A stretch of 64,000 bases of DNA, taken from NCBI GenBank assembly GCA_038373885.1, contig JAWZYV010002521.1, positions 496,001 to 560,000 of the forward strand. Direction: 5' to 3'. Below the pieces are notes generated by a model. It did not search any database and had not been told where the DNA came from. It saw only the letters and a list, made by a program, of their open reading frames with translations. The position numbers were made by a program, and so were the translations under genes. Positions 22,880 through 34,599 of this stretch are shown here, in pieces. The number at the start of each line of letters is the position of its first letter. Within the stretch, counting starts at the first letter, position 1. The stretch is from Cheiracanthium punctorium (lineage: Eukaryota > Arthropoda > Arachnida > Araneae > Cheiracanthiidae).

Positions 22880-23560
22880 CACACATCCCGCATTCAAGGG
22901 TGCCTTATCAATGTTCCATCGCTTTACGAGCCTTCATTTCGACTCCAGTGGCATGCAACATCCCATGCGTAGTACTTTACGACCGAATTGGGGGGCTTTC
23001 ACAGTTACAATCTTGATTATTCACACCCGAGTTCTATAGATGGAAAACGGGTTAAGAGGAAGAAGGGAAAAAGAAAAAAACCACACACAAATACATAACC
23101 GAAAAAGTTTTTAAAAAATAAACCCATTTACAGAAGACATGCCGTGTAAAGACGAAAGGGAAAAAAAAAAAAAAAAAGGCGAAAAGAAATTTCTGGCTTC
23201 AATTTGGGTAGCAAGATTTGATCTCGGCTAATCTGGGGCGCTTTCGGTGGTGGGATGGTGGGTGAGGGGGTCGGCGCAGTGGCAGATAACAAGGGGTATA
23301 CAGAGGAGGAGGAGGCCTCATTAAAAGGAAAGTACACAAAATGAAAACTCGTGTGAAAAGCTCTTCATCAGAGCCTGGCGTGCGATCTTGGCCATCAAGC
23401 TGCTCGTAAAGTCCTTCACGACTGCCTTTTACGAGGGATCGTAAAAGACGCGCGGGCAGACCCCCGGATAAAAGCACCGTAGGTGGGTTGCCACTGTTGG
23501 CTTGGATGCCACAGGTGGAGAAACTTTTGGCCACATATTCGTGTTCTTTTATTTTATTAT
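22880..23560. promoter_or_regulatory. candidate enhancer island in the large dac intron (five TTTACGA sites)
   Basis: This GC-richer, non-repetitive block contains TTTACGA or its complement at 22923-22929, 22976-22982, 23404-23410, 23428-23434 and 23439-23445, three of them within 42 bp. TTTACGA/TTTATGG-type sites are bound by posterior Hox (Abd-B class) and Cdx/Caudal proteins. The ORFs here are low-complexity and on conflicting strands. A regulatory role is inferred only from site clustering, base composition and location in dac. Confidence 0.35.
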
Positions 23561-24562
23561 TATTATTATTATAAGTCTTCGGATTTCAATTGTTACGTAT
23601 GTACTGACAGCTCTGAATGATATGCCAATACCCGTCACAGTATAAGGTGGAAAGACTCAAAAGAAAATAATTGCAGTTGCGTTTGTTTCATTTTCCTCAT
23701 GATTCACATTTTCCCCAGAAAGGTTATCTTTAATAAACTGAAATATAATTAATTAAAAAAAAAGCTATCTGCTGATGCACTGACTGAAATAGAAGTCGGC
23801 TATTACCACCACACTGAGGTCGGTGACATTTCTGTGATATCGCATTCCAGTCATTGGCTACACCAAGACAAATCTCGCATCGATATTATAATGTCAAGTA
23901 GGTTTGCTCATAGAATCGTTATGAAGCAATAATTTGAAAATAAATTTCTATAAATTTTCTGATTGATTTTCTCAAACTCTTAAGCAACAATTATATAATA
24001 TAAAGAAACCCATTTTCATTTTTGTCTTAAATTTCAGATGGATTCTAATTCTGATAATGTTCAACAAAATAATTATTGCGAAGTAAGTTTTATAAGATAA
24101 TTGAAATGGACGCTGTGATGACTTTATTTTTCAACAATCTAGGTACCATTGTATGAAGTCTCTTTGTGACTTCGATGCAGTTACGTTCATTGACCTTATA
24201 TGTGACTGTCATATTGTGATGTAATGTTACATGATGGTAACACTACCACTGCTGTTGAATTCCGAATCGCGCGATAATGTGTCATCTATACTAATCTGCT
24301 GTAAAGACGCCCTAAGTAGAGCCTACTTTGATAGCTGTTAGGACGATGGAAATTTTTCTAGCATAAGAGCTAGCTCATCATCATGAAATTTCATTACAGA
24401 CGAAATAAGAAGTTTAGATTTTCTATCTGACGTATGGATGGTGTATAAAACACTTTTTTAATTGTATTTGAAATTCAGTGTTCCACATAAAAAGATGAGC
24501 TTACTAAGTAATGTGTTAGAATTATTAGTTTTAATGAGAAAGACACTTTAGAAAAAAATTAT

Positions 24563-24835
24563 ATTTATACCTAGAGTCCCTTTTTTTGGACAGCATTTTC
24601 GCTATCAATCAAAAACGCTATTTATTTTTCCTAGCCTTTATTCACGAGTATTGAACCTCAACTTCACAAAATATTTTAACATGAAAAAGTAGGATGTTGA
24701 TATTTCAATTTTTATACATAATGATTTTAAAGGAAATCGTACCTCGTTTAAGAAGTTGACATAAGAAATTTATCTATTATTACTGATGTTAGCAAAAATC
24801 GAAGAAAGTCACCAAAATATCTAGTCACAAATGGG
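24563..24835 (-). mobile_element. piggyBac-like MITE, copy 1
   Basis: The right end ...CTAGTCACAAATGGG abuts TTAA (24836-24839). The left end resembles TTATATTTATACCTAG (a decayed TTAA and terminus). The body is the inverted counterpart of 27885-28164; for example CACGAGTATTGAACCTCAAC matches GTTGAGGTTCAATACTCGTG. TTAA insertion and CCYRTTTRTGCC-type ends are typical of piggyBac derivatives. Confidence 0.7.
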
Positions 24836-24839
24836 TTAA

Positions 24840-27800
24840 TGATCACAAGGATGCAATAAAGTTTTTTTCTTTTTTTTTTAGCTATTATTTTTTCTGATAG
24901 TCTCATTTGCTTTACTGTGCTGATTCATGGCCTTAATTTGCATACAGCCTAAACGTAGATTTAATATGATTTTTAAAAATGCAAAAATGTAAAGAGAAGA
25001 AAAACGATGAATTTTTCAAATCTTTAGAAATAAAAATATGAGCTTTATGCCATAACAATCAACTAAATCATCACACAAATTTGTAGTATCTTTAATCCTC
25101 CCTTTTTAAAATGATATTCTCTGGTACTGAATGGCAAAAATATATCCTTTCATATACTTATGAAATAAAAAAAAAATATCCAGTAAAACAATATAACATC
25201 GCTTGTCTATCACCGCTGTTAAAGTTTAATAAAAATAAAACGAAATAAATAATAATATGATACATAAATAGAGGAATAAATCTAAGATGTAAATAAAAGT
25301 TTGACGAATGAAAAATATTTATTTATCAAGCCAGGTAGGGGATATCAGAATACATCAACCCTCAAAATTTCTGCGTTAGTTAACATGATTTTTCAGATTC
25401 CATCAGAAATTTCGTTTTTTTAAATAAAAATTATATTTGACATCATAGTTTCGCTGCGCCTCTGCATTAAGCGTATGACAAATATGAAAGAAAAGTGACA
25501 CACTATGCATTGCAATAGCTGTTATTACAAGAAAAATATATCCCGAGGAAAATAAACTTTTGTATACATTTATGTTTTGTTAAAAGTAGCTCGTAAATCT
25601 CTAGTCTGACACACTAAATCTAGAAATGCATCTGAAATATTTATCCCTATTTTTAGGTGTTTGATAATTTTAATAAGTAACTCATTAGAAATACTTAATA
25701 AAAATTAATAAAGTACATTAAAAATTTGTAAACATTTTAGGACTTTGGTCAACTTTAGAATCATCTTCAATCATGCTTTTTATAAAATTAGCATTTCCGA
25801 ATGTAATAAAAACTAATCATTGAGTGTCATTATAAAATCTGCGGCTTTGACAAGTGATAACCAATTCAAGCAGTAAAATTTAAAAATTTATTTTTTATAA
25901 AACATATTTTTCTCATTAGATTAAAAAAAAGCATATATACTCTTGTAGAGATTTCACATGATAATTACAAAGGAATTATCAAAAATTTGTGGTGCCTTAC
26001 TTACAAAATTAAGCTTATAATATCGCGCTAAAATATACTGACAGATCATTGAAATTGTCACTTTCGAAATATTTCTTCAAAAGTTTTCATTTTAAAAATT
26101 TGTCAAACCATTATACGACGTATCAAATAAATAAACTGTGTAACAACCAAACATTAAAAAATAATCAATAAAACCACCATGCTTTTGAGTAAAAGAAAAT
26201 TCTTTTATATTACAGTATATTTATTGTAACATATAAAGGCATTTAACACTTATAATATATTCTGATACTAACAATAAGGATAGAATGAACATTTTGATAC
26301 TTTTTAAGCAGTCTTTTTTTTTCTTCTTTATGCCGAAGATATAAAATTTCATACAGCAGTTTGAAACACTTTGAGAAATTGGTTCCTTTTCCTATATAAC
26401 TTGTACATTAAATATATTGTCGACGAAATTTTTATTTAAGTGTAACTTATTTTCGATGGATGTAATTGTTTAAGCACACAATTAAAAATGTACAATAAAA
26501 TTAAAGAGAACATATTGTGTTCCTGATAAATTACATTATACGATATAATTTATCAGCAACTAAGCCTTGTAGTTCATGCGTTTTCTTAGAATCAATAACC
26601 CGCAGTTTCTTTTTTTTTCATTAAAAGTTTTTTGCAATTAAAAAAAAGTTCTTTTTAGAAAGGCGCAGTACGTAGGCATCTCAAAATCGAAATTGACATG
26701 ATTCAATAAATTTGACCACACAATGTAAGGAATTTAGAGTTTTAAATCTAAAGGTTACTATGAATATCTCCGTGGGAAAAAATTCTTAGTCTGGGGAATA
26801 CTTAAGACAAAACGATTGGCGTTCTCTTTGGCGCTCGAAAAATCCGTCACTGCCGCTAAAAAAACTGCAACCCTAGAGCAAAGCGCGGAAATGTACCTTA
26901 TTAAAATATTTCCCCTCTTTTCTCATTTTCGGTTCCTTCTCGAACCAACAAAATATCTATCTGCCGGTATCTTCCCTCTCTCCTACACCCTGAAACTATT
27001 GCCTTAAATTTCCGGATTCGAACACAAAGAGAAAGATTCCGAAATTATGCTAACGAGTATCTCTTCCCACTTCCTCCCCATTGCAAAAGGCACTTACTTC
27101 TCTGTTTGGAAGGTGGTTGAGCAGAGAGTGCGAGCAAAAAAATAGTTCGGTAATTAGAGAGCTGCCGAATGATTTGGATGTAATAAGGATTATTAAGATT
27201 CGAACAAAGCTTCGATGAAGATCTGTGCAATTTTTTTTCTCCTTATCCAAGTGAGAGTAATAAGGAATCGTAAATACAAGGATGGTTAAACTTTTAATGA
27301 AACACCGATATTTCGTAATTTCATAAACATGTGTTAAATTTTTAGATTGCTTTCTTGAGAGGATGGGAAAACACACAAAAGCCCCTACCGAATTTATTTA
27401 TGACTGGGTGAACTTTGTATCACCTCCTTGCTCTTTTAGCCATGTCTCTCGCCCCCTTCCTTTCATCATGCCGTTTTATTGAAGAAGTATTTGCATAAAT
27501 AAACAATGGATACTGCTTTACCAATTACTTTTGTGTTTATGTTTTGTTTTGCGTGTGAATTGAATAGACTGTTACATAACGCAATATATATCGACTATTT
27601 TTATAGTCTGCTCTAATAAGGAATATAATTATCGCTCACTCTATTTACCTCTATATTTGAACACAGTAATAGTCACACATATACATGCAGGTATTATCAT
27701 ATCCACTGGAAATAACATAATGATGTTCTGATATTTTTTCAACTTGAATAGCTATTCAAGTATGTCTAGTTAATGCTATGCGCAAATACGCATAAACATT

Positions 27801-27884
27801 CGCATACATGTGTACATATATATATTAAATTTACTGAAGAGTACATAATAAGTAAGTTTAATTTATATGAGGACGTTATCTTAA
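24840..27884. other. dac: dac intron, no gene seen; complex island 26760-27500
   Basis: 24840-26750 is AT-rich without structure. 26760-27500 is more complex (TTGGCGTTCTCTTTGGCGC, TTTATGACTGGGTGAAC, ATTTGCATAAATAAAC) with conflicting ORFs on both strands. It is a candidate non-coding conserved block. Confidence 0.45.
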
Positions 27885-28164
27885 CCCGTTTGTGCCCAGA
27901 TATTTTTGCGACTTTCTTCGATTTTTGCTAATATACCAGCAATAATAGATTAATTTCTGATGTCGACTTCTTGAACGAAGTATGATTTCTTTTAAAATCA
28001 TTATGCATAAAATATTGAAATGTCAACATCCTACTTAGTATTGTTAAAATATTTTGTGGAGTTGAGGTTCAATACTCGTGAATAAAGGCTAGGAAAAATG
28101 AATAACGTTTTCGACTGATAGCGAAAATGCCGTCCCAAAGCAAGGTACACTAGGCATAAATAGG
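27885..28164 (+). mobile_element. piggyBac-like MITE, copy 2 (280 bp)
   Basis: The ends are CCCGTTTGTGCCCAG and CTAGGCATAAATAGG, inverted with three mismatches in 15. Both are flanked by TTAA (27881-27884 and 28165-28168). It is in inverted orientation to the copy at 24563-24835, 3 kb away. It has no ORF of its own. Confidence 0.8.
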
Positions 28165-28258
28165 TTAACTTTAATAAAACACGGACAGACCGAGAGATCA
28201 GTTCACTATCGAAAATCATTAAAACTATTCATTAATGCGATCAGTGCATATACTCAGT

Positions 28259-29007
28259 GGCCGCATTCGTAAACGACTAACGAGTTGCACACCTTAATGA
28301 GTTTCCATCTAAGGTGTTCGTAAAGGAAACTGAGTGCATTCAGTTTAAAAACTCGAACGTTCGTATACAAAACTGGGTGCAATTAGTTTCAAACGAAGTA
28401 AACCGAGAGCGATTTAGGTTGATTGAGTTTGCATAGAAGATTACTTGCTGCACGTTGTTGCTGTTTACAAATGGCGTCTGTTGTTATGAAAAGTATTTTA
28501 CGTTTGCTGAAACTGCAAATATTACTTTTTCGAGGAGGAAATTCATGCATGCGCTAGAAACTGCTACGAAGGTACATAATTTTTCAAAGGTAATCATTTA
28601 CTTGTATTTTTCATTTTAGTAAATTCAAAAATGCATGTTTTAGTGTTGAGATTGAAGATGATTCAAACCGTTATTAGCAAAATTTGAACTTCTTTAGCTA
28701 AATACTTTTGAAAAAATGAAGTTTCAGTTGAAATTTCTAAATTTGGATCTGTGCACTTCAATTATGGCCACTCTTTCTTTTAAAAATCCTGTTGATTTCA
28801 TATTGAGTATGTACTAAAAACTCTCCTCAGCAAAATTAACGCATTCGTGAATTGTAAACAAACACGTCTCCTATGCGACGAAACTAAATAAACTGAAGGT
28901 GTTCGTAAAGTCCAAAGAAACTGATAACCACTGACAGCACTAAACACACACATTCCGGTTTTCTTGCGAAAACTCGTGCAACGAGTTTGTCGTATACGAA
29001 TGCACCC
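28259..29007. mobile_element. PIF/Harbinger-like element, 749 bp, AGT target duplication
   Basis: The ends GGCCGCATTCGTAAACGAC and GTCGTATACGAATGCACCC are inverted repeats that go on through the next 13 bases (ACGAGTTGCAC region). The 3-bp flanks are AGT on both sides (28256-28258 and 29008-29010), as in Harbinger elements. Around 28471 an ATG begins a short frame (MASVVMKSILRL) that may be the start of a lost gene. No transposase remains. Confidence 0.65.
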
Positions 29008-29539
29008 AGTGTTTCAAAACTGTTTACTACAATAATTATAAAGGGTAGCAAGCAGGAGCCAAGACGATTCAGAATCATATAGCAATGTATAAGCGTAAGA
29101 ATGGAAGCTGTATTAAGAACAGGCCTGCTTCGTCACTCAAAACAGATTCAACGCTCTGCCTTGAATCTATATAATAATGATAAATCCCTATATAGGAATG
29201 ATAGAAACGGCCAGGAGCGGCCCTAGAGTACTTGGCGCCACCTTGCAAACATAGAAAAGGCGCCCGTTTTATGCTTTTTAACAAGTTTTTCAGTTTTTGA
29301 GTTCGAAATGATGCCCCTTCGAAGATGGCGATGCTTACCCTGCTTACTGTGTCCGGCTGCCATTGAAAACGTCTGTCTCATCTCGAATAAAAACGGTAAA
29401 ACTATGTCTTGACTCGAATCCATCCCTAACAGTGTGGTGTTGCAAATATTGTCTTCAAGTACTTGTTAATAATCACTTGAAGTGTTCGTCGAATTTCTTA
29501 GCCGAGTTTCATAAACAATGGACTTGTCTAATTAAGGAA

Positions 29540-29640
29540 AACTTTGTATAATAACACACCCAAAATAGTACTTCAATCAATAATATGATCATTTTGGTTA
29601 GTACAAAAAGTCCGCCCTTCATCAGAAGTGTAGAAAATCA
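29540..29640 (-). repeat. fourth, CpG-decayed copy of the hammerhead-type repeat
   Basis: On the - strand CTGATGA (29625-29619) is followed by a stem region, then CCAAAATGATCAT where the better copy at 1680 has TCGAAACGATCGT. The differences are C to T or G to A at CpG positions, including the essential G12. The side toward 29545 ends in ACAAAGTTTT, as in the other copies. It is therefore a relic. Confidence 0.45.
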
Positions 29641-29753
29641 GGCATGTACACCAGTAGAAAGAACAGAACATTAATGGAATTATGAACATGGGCATTATTA
29701 TAATAAACTTTATTATTTATTAATTAATTAGTTAATGAGTTAATGGACTTGTC

Positions 29754-29901
29754 TAGGAATGGATGCGAGATGAGACAGAGATATACAGCTTTTTAGCGGG
29801 ACGAGACAAGCATTTTTAACATTACTATATAGGGATTTCATACCTATCATTAACATTACGGATAGGGGAACGACTATTTCTCCGTCTTGCGTCCATCCTT
29901 A
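29754..29901. mobile_element. hAT-type MITE, 148 bp, perfect 8-bp target duplication
   Basis: The ends TAGGAATGGATGCGAGA and CTTGCGTCCATCCTTA are imperfect inverted repeats. GACTTGTC is duplicated exactly on both sides (29746-29753 and 29902-29909). A related right-end fragment with CGAATCCATCCCTA lies at about 29335-29430, and another complete relative is at 50482. Confidence 0.85.
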
Positions 29902-29983
29902 GACTTGTCTCACAGAACTTCGTCAATGAACGAAAATAGAATTTGCAATCAGAGAATTCTATTTTCCGGGAATCACAGGGAAT

Positions 29984-30364
29984 CTATATTAGACCCTGTG
30001 AAAGATCCATTAGTTTTTGACGAGCCATGGTCGAAAAGTTTACTATTATTTCAAGCCTACTTCTAAAGTGAATATCAATACTGCTTGGTAATTCTGAATA
30101 GTCTTGTTTCACTTTATCACCCTTTACAATTAAGGAAGGTGGTTTTGAAACACCTGATATCAAATTGAAAGTCACTAGACATGATACACATCTGATGTTC
30201 AAATTTTGGAACTTTTTAGGATTTTTGCATAGAAAATGACGTTTCCTCTGAAAATGAGCCTCGAGAGCTCTAGTTAATAAGACATAAGCTACCGGGTCGA
30301 GAAGCTCAAAATCATATTCTCTACGCAATTCATAAGCATCTGTGTTAGAAAAATATTATCCTTT
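29984..30364 (-). CDS. uncharacterised - strand ORF, possible exon or repeat fragment
   Basis: On the - strand a pyrimidine tract and acceptor-like TTTTTCTAACACAG precede an open frame of about 120 codons (DAYELRREYDFELLDPVAY ... to a stop at 29984) with no in-frame ATG at its start. The sequence looks more protein-like than its neighbours, with mixed charge and few low-complexity runs, but I do not recognise the family. It may be a terminal exon of an antisense gene, part of a transposon, or chance. Confidence 0.25.
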
Positions 30365-30369
30365 CCCTT

Positions 30370-32331
30370 AAAATCCCAATTTTCGTGTGAAAGCAAATAA
30401 ATTTTGTCCAATATTTACCAAAAATTAATAACCTGAGATAAAACAAACGCACACCTGGTAATAAAACAGCGGATAAGGTGAACAATGTAAAAATGATCAC
30501 TGATAAATTTAAATAAGTTAAAATTGTGATAAGTCGGCTTTACTCAAGAACACTTGACATTACTTCAAACAATAAAACTTAAAGTTTGCTAGATTTCAGT
30601 AATGCAGCTTAAGAACTAGGAATTAAGAAGAATGAAAGGAATTAACTTTAAAGGAAATAAAAAATTATCCAAACGTGATTTTTTTAGAACATCCCTTTTA
30701 CTGATTTTACTTCAACATGTCAGAATAATGGCAATGCCCACTGATGTTTTTAAACTACTAAAAAAATTTAATAGAAAAAATTAATGGATCAGATCAGTCA
30801 TCCAGTTAAAGAAAAAAAAAAAAGATAAACAAAAATTATCATCCCAACTCACATTTTTCACAGTCAATCACAACTTTTATCATAACAAAAGTAAACAGAT
30901 ATTGTCAAAACGCTTGTCCGTCCCAAACATTTAAATAAATATCTAATTTCTGACTTTAATATATCAACACAATTGCATAAGCTTCCTTGATAAAATTAAT
31001 TAATTAATTAATAACTTCTGAAATAAAAGTTTCTTTTTTAAAAAAGTAAAAATAGGGTACGTGAACCTGTCAGGATCTCATATCCTAAAACTTATTTAAC
31101 ATTCTTCCATTTAGACAGCTAACATGTAATCATATTTTTTCCTAATAAATGTCTAATTATTTAATTTTAAACTGCAGATTTTGCCAACATATGTATGCAT
31201 GTTTTGTTTCTAAATATCTTTCGAGATCTAAAAAATCGTTTCTATTATCAGATACGTTCTACTTTTAAGAGTATTTTCAACACATATTAATTCAGAGTTT
31301 ATTGAATACTACCTTATATGCTATGAATTCTGCTGTCTCGCTTTCGATCGCAATCAAATTACATCCTATTTACAGAAACACTTACGAGGGAAAAAAAAAA
31401 AACAGGTAGAAGGGGAAATTTACTGATTCGTGATCTCTACGAACTCTTACATGCGTTTATAATTTCATTTCGCTTTTTTTTTTCTGACTCGAAAACACCA
31501 CTTCGCATATGCATATAACAGTTCCCCCTTTTTCTTTTGAATACCTGCATCAACCGTGAGTGTAAATCAATACGCCACCTACCTAAAACATTCCAATTCA
31601 ACGGAATTAGCCAAAAAGTTTCTCACTTTCTCTCCCCACCTCCCCCACTTCACTTGACGTTCTTCAGTACAGAAGATAATCGCTACTATCTTTTTGGCAT
31701 TCCTTCTCCAGAAGAAAACGTGAAGTAATTGAATCACTCTTCTCTCTCTGGCATCTTAATTAAACATCCCAGGTTTTATCCCATTGTGCCCAGACACGCG
31801 TGTGAGTGCATTTTCACACGCGTGCATGTGTGTTGCGTACTGTGCATAAGGAGTTGAAGAGGAAGGGCGAGTGGGGAAAAGAGAAAAATAAAATCTTTTT
31901 ATATTGGATTAACTCGGCCGCAATTCCCCTCCTTTTTACAGTTCTGGTCCGATTGAAATCGTCTGTTAGAGGAATTTTCCCGCCGAGTGGAAAAGAGTGG
32001 CAACAGTCGAGTGTTGCAGTAAATGCTTTTAGCGAGTTTTTATTCACTGTTCATTTTATTTATTTGATTTTAAGGGAGGGGGCAGTTTGATGGTTTTGTC
32101 TATTTTATTACATATTTCGTCACAAAAAGAATTTTTTAAAAATGCAAAGTTTTTTCAGTTATTGTGGGAGACTCTCAAATGAGTAAGTAGTGAAATTAAA
32201 GGCTGCTAAATATGTTTTTTCTAGGTCCGTTAACATTTACAGCGCACTACTGCTCGCGATCCTCGTTTTAAGAACGCAACATGTAGTTGAAGCCCCACCA
32301 TGGTCAAGTGGATACGACATTCAAAATAGTA
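30370..32331. other. dac: intron, no gene seen; GC-richer islands at 31480-32080
   Basis: The stretch 30370-31380 is AT-rich without structure. 31480-32080 is more complex, with ACACGCGTGTGAGTGCATTT near 31795 and a run of non-repetitive sequence. Its ORFs on both strands give no recognisable protein. It may include regulatory sequence, without specific evidence. Confidence 0.5.
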
Positions 32332-32553
32332 CACTGCAAAAAAGTCTGTCAAATTTACAGAAAAAAACTGTCAGCCAGGACGCCAGTTTATTTCCACAGA
32401 AGTCTTCCTAAATTTTACAGATTCTCAGTTTATTTTACAGAAATCTTCCGTATACGGAAAAAATACGGAAGTTTTCTGTAAAATATGCGGAAATAAACTG
32501 GCGTCCTGGCTGACAGTTTTTTTCTGTCAGTTTAACAGACTATTTTTGCAGTG
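32332..32553. mobile_element. Tc1/mariner-type MITE, 222 bp, TA target duplication
   Basis: The element starts CACTGCAAAAAAGTCTGTC after TA (32330-32331) and ends in the inverse, TTTTTGCAGTG, before TA (32554-32555). The arms are near-identical for about 70 bases, including an identical block with CTGTCAGCCAGGACGCCAG. The centre contains the small palindrome TTCCGTATACGGAA. It has no coding capacity. Confidence 0.9.
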
Positions 32554-33179
32554 TAGAAGGCTGAAGTATTAAGGTCCAGCGTTCTGGCCTGGTCTATTGC
32601 GCGGCTGTCTATCTATCGGCATGGAGTTTTATGCGTTTTTTTCCAGATAAAGTGATTGCACTCTAGAGCGCCTTAAAAAGTCTAACACCGAAGGCACTCC
32701 CCTTAGACAGATAGCCCTCGTGTAACTTTGATTTATTTGTAACTTCAACGATGTTATGCTCTTCAGAGTTTAACTGTTGTTATAGGGAAAGGTGAAATAT
32801 GAAATATAATAACATAATCACAAACAAAATTGAAGTTATAAACTATAAATTTCAAAGTGGTTAATTTTTTTATTATCATTTCCTAAGGAGTGTACCAAAC
32901 AATAATAATAATAATACATTTTAAAAATTAACATCCTTATCTCTCACCTCAGTTAACTACAATGAAAGCGTTATATTGAGTCCATTTAAAATGTCTTATT
33001 CTTAATGTTTTGCGTCATTCCAACTCAACAAGGCTAATTATGCCTCTTAAAGCCGAAGAGAAAACTATTTAAGGACTACAATTAGCGGTTTTTTAAGCGG
33101 AGGAGTCATCTAGTTTGGATTATCCTTTTTTGACTTGAAAATAATTTCATCATATGATCAAGAGCATTTTTTGTTTTCA

Positions 33180-33693
33180 TTTGTATTAATGCTACTGCCT
33201 TTTACTTCCAATTTTGTAGATTTTCACAAAACTTTTATTATTTTTTCTATTTTTTTAATAAGCCGGCGTATATTTGTTATTGTCTTATTGTAAACTATGT
33301 TATTTTTACATTATACGTGGAACTAAGCCAATTTTGTGCTTGCAAACGCTTTGAATAACTAAAAATCAGATTTATTTTTATATATAAGTAAATTTTAAGC
33401 TTTCTTTATAATTTTTATTTCTTCTTTTTAATTTGTATTAATGCTACTGCCTTTTACTTCCAATTTTGTAGATTTTCACAAAACTTTTATTATTTTTACT
33501 GTTTTATTTCTTTTTTTTAAGCCGTATATTTGTTATTGTCATATTTAATACAAAATATTTACAAAAATACTTTTATAAACTATGTTATTTTTACATTATA
33601 CATGGAATTAAGCCAATTTTGTGCTTGCAAACGCTTTGAATAACTAAAAATCAGATTTATTTTTATATATAAGTAAATTTTAAGCTTTCTTTA
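33180..33693 (+). repeat. tandem duplication of about 240 bp
   Basis: Two direct copies begin TTTGTATTAATGCTACTGCC at 33180 and 33432 and end AAGCTTTCTTTAT at about 33408 and 33693. They are nearly identical except that the second has an extra piece of about 30 bases (around 33540-33575). No coding signal is present. Confidence 0.9.
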
Positions 33694-33819
33694 TTGTAAT
33701 TGCTTATTGTGAACTAAGAAAAAGCTAGCGCTTTGAATGTATAGACAAGTGTACTAGTTCTCTGTAAAAATATATTGAAGGAAATATAACATGTGATTAT
33801 TCCAAATTAAAATTTAGTC

Positions 33820-34510
33820 ACGGGGGATTCCAAAGCATTCCGTGTATAACTCCACTCTCCTCGACCCATCCAGAAACAAGCAAACGGCATGAAACTTTCA
33901 AATCTCCAAATATATATCACGACGGATGCCCTATTTAAATTTACATAACTTAAGGCATTGTTCCATATCTGGCGGTGGCATCACTGGTGCGAATCCGAAA
34001 AATCACCGAAGAAACATATCCTCTCTTCCCACTTGTTCTGGCTGCTCTCTTCCTTATCTCCTGGGCGAAAGAGAGAGAGAGGAGGCGCAAGAGCGTGCGA
34101 ACAATCTCCCAGACAAAACAAAAGATACCCGAAGGCAGTTTTCCCCGCAACACATTCTTTTGTAAATCATTAACTGCTTCTGCACTGGCCAGATAACGCC
34201 GCTAGAATAATGGCGGCAGTACTTACCTTATTGGTAATCAAGAACGTGCCCGTGTTTATGGGATTTTGTTACACAGGAAAGAAAAGCAAAAGGAGTAATA
34301 AAACTGGAGAGGGGAGGGGGGATAGAGAAAGTGAGTTGTTCAGCAGAGAGAAGATGTTTTTGATGCTCGGGTTACATGGAGATAGGTGGACGTGCGGATC
34401 ATGCATGGGGGGTAGGTATATAGGAACCAATACAGGTGAAGGAGTATCTGATGACTCCTTTTTAATGTTGAGAAAGGGGGGGGGGGCTGTAGGAGAGGTA
34501 GTCTTGTTTA
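33820..34510. promoter_or_regulatory. GC-richer non-repetitive island, possible regulatory element
   Basis: A block of higher complexity includes CCAGATAACGCCGCTAG near 34190 (GATA-type site) and purine-rich tracts. GATAACGCC also occurs at 15250. Open frames exist in several registers (33926-34196, 34210-34590), but none resembles a known protein and they contradict one another. A regulatory role is only inferred. Confidence 0.25.
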
Positions 34511-34599
34511 GATTGCATCACAGAATTCTAATCGTGAAGTACAATTATAATGTTTATGGTTTGTCCCAGTTTTATCGCTGGGAACTTTAATATTACTTG

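Noticed and set aside
23355..23400. Another hammerhead (CTCTGATGAAGAGC on the - strand)
   Set aside because: The CTGATGA word is present, but there is no GAAA core or stem III in the right place.
29205..29260. hAT-like end (CCAGGAGCGGCCCTAGAG)
   Set aside because: Only one terminus-like word was found; no partner end.
34210..34590. 126-aa + strand ORF
   Set aside because: The translation is dominated by glycine/arginine runs from purine tracts, and overlapping frames are equally open. No family resemblance.
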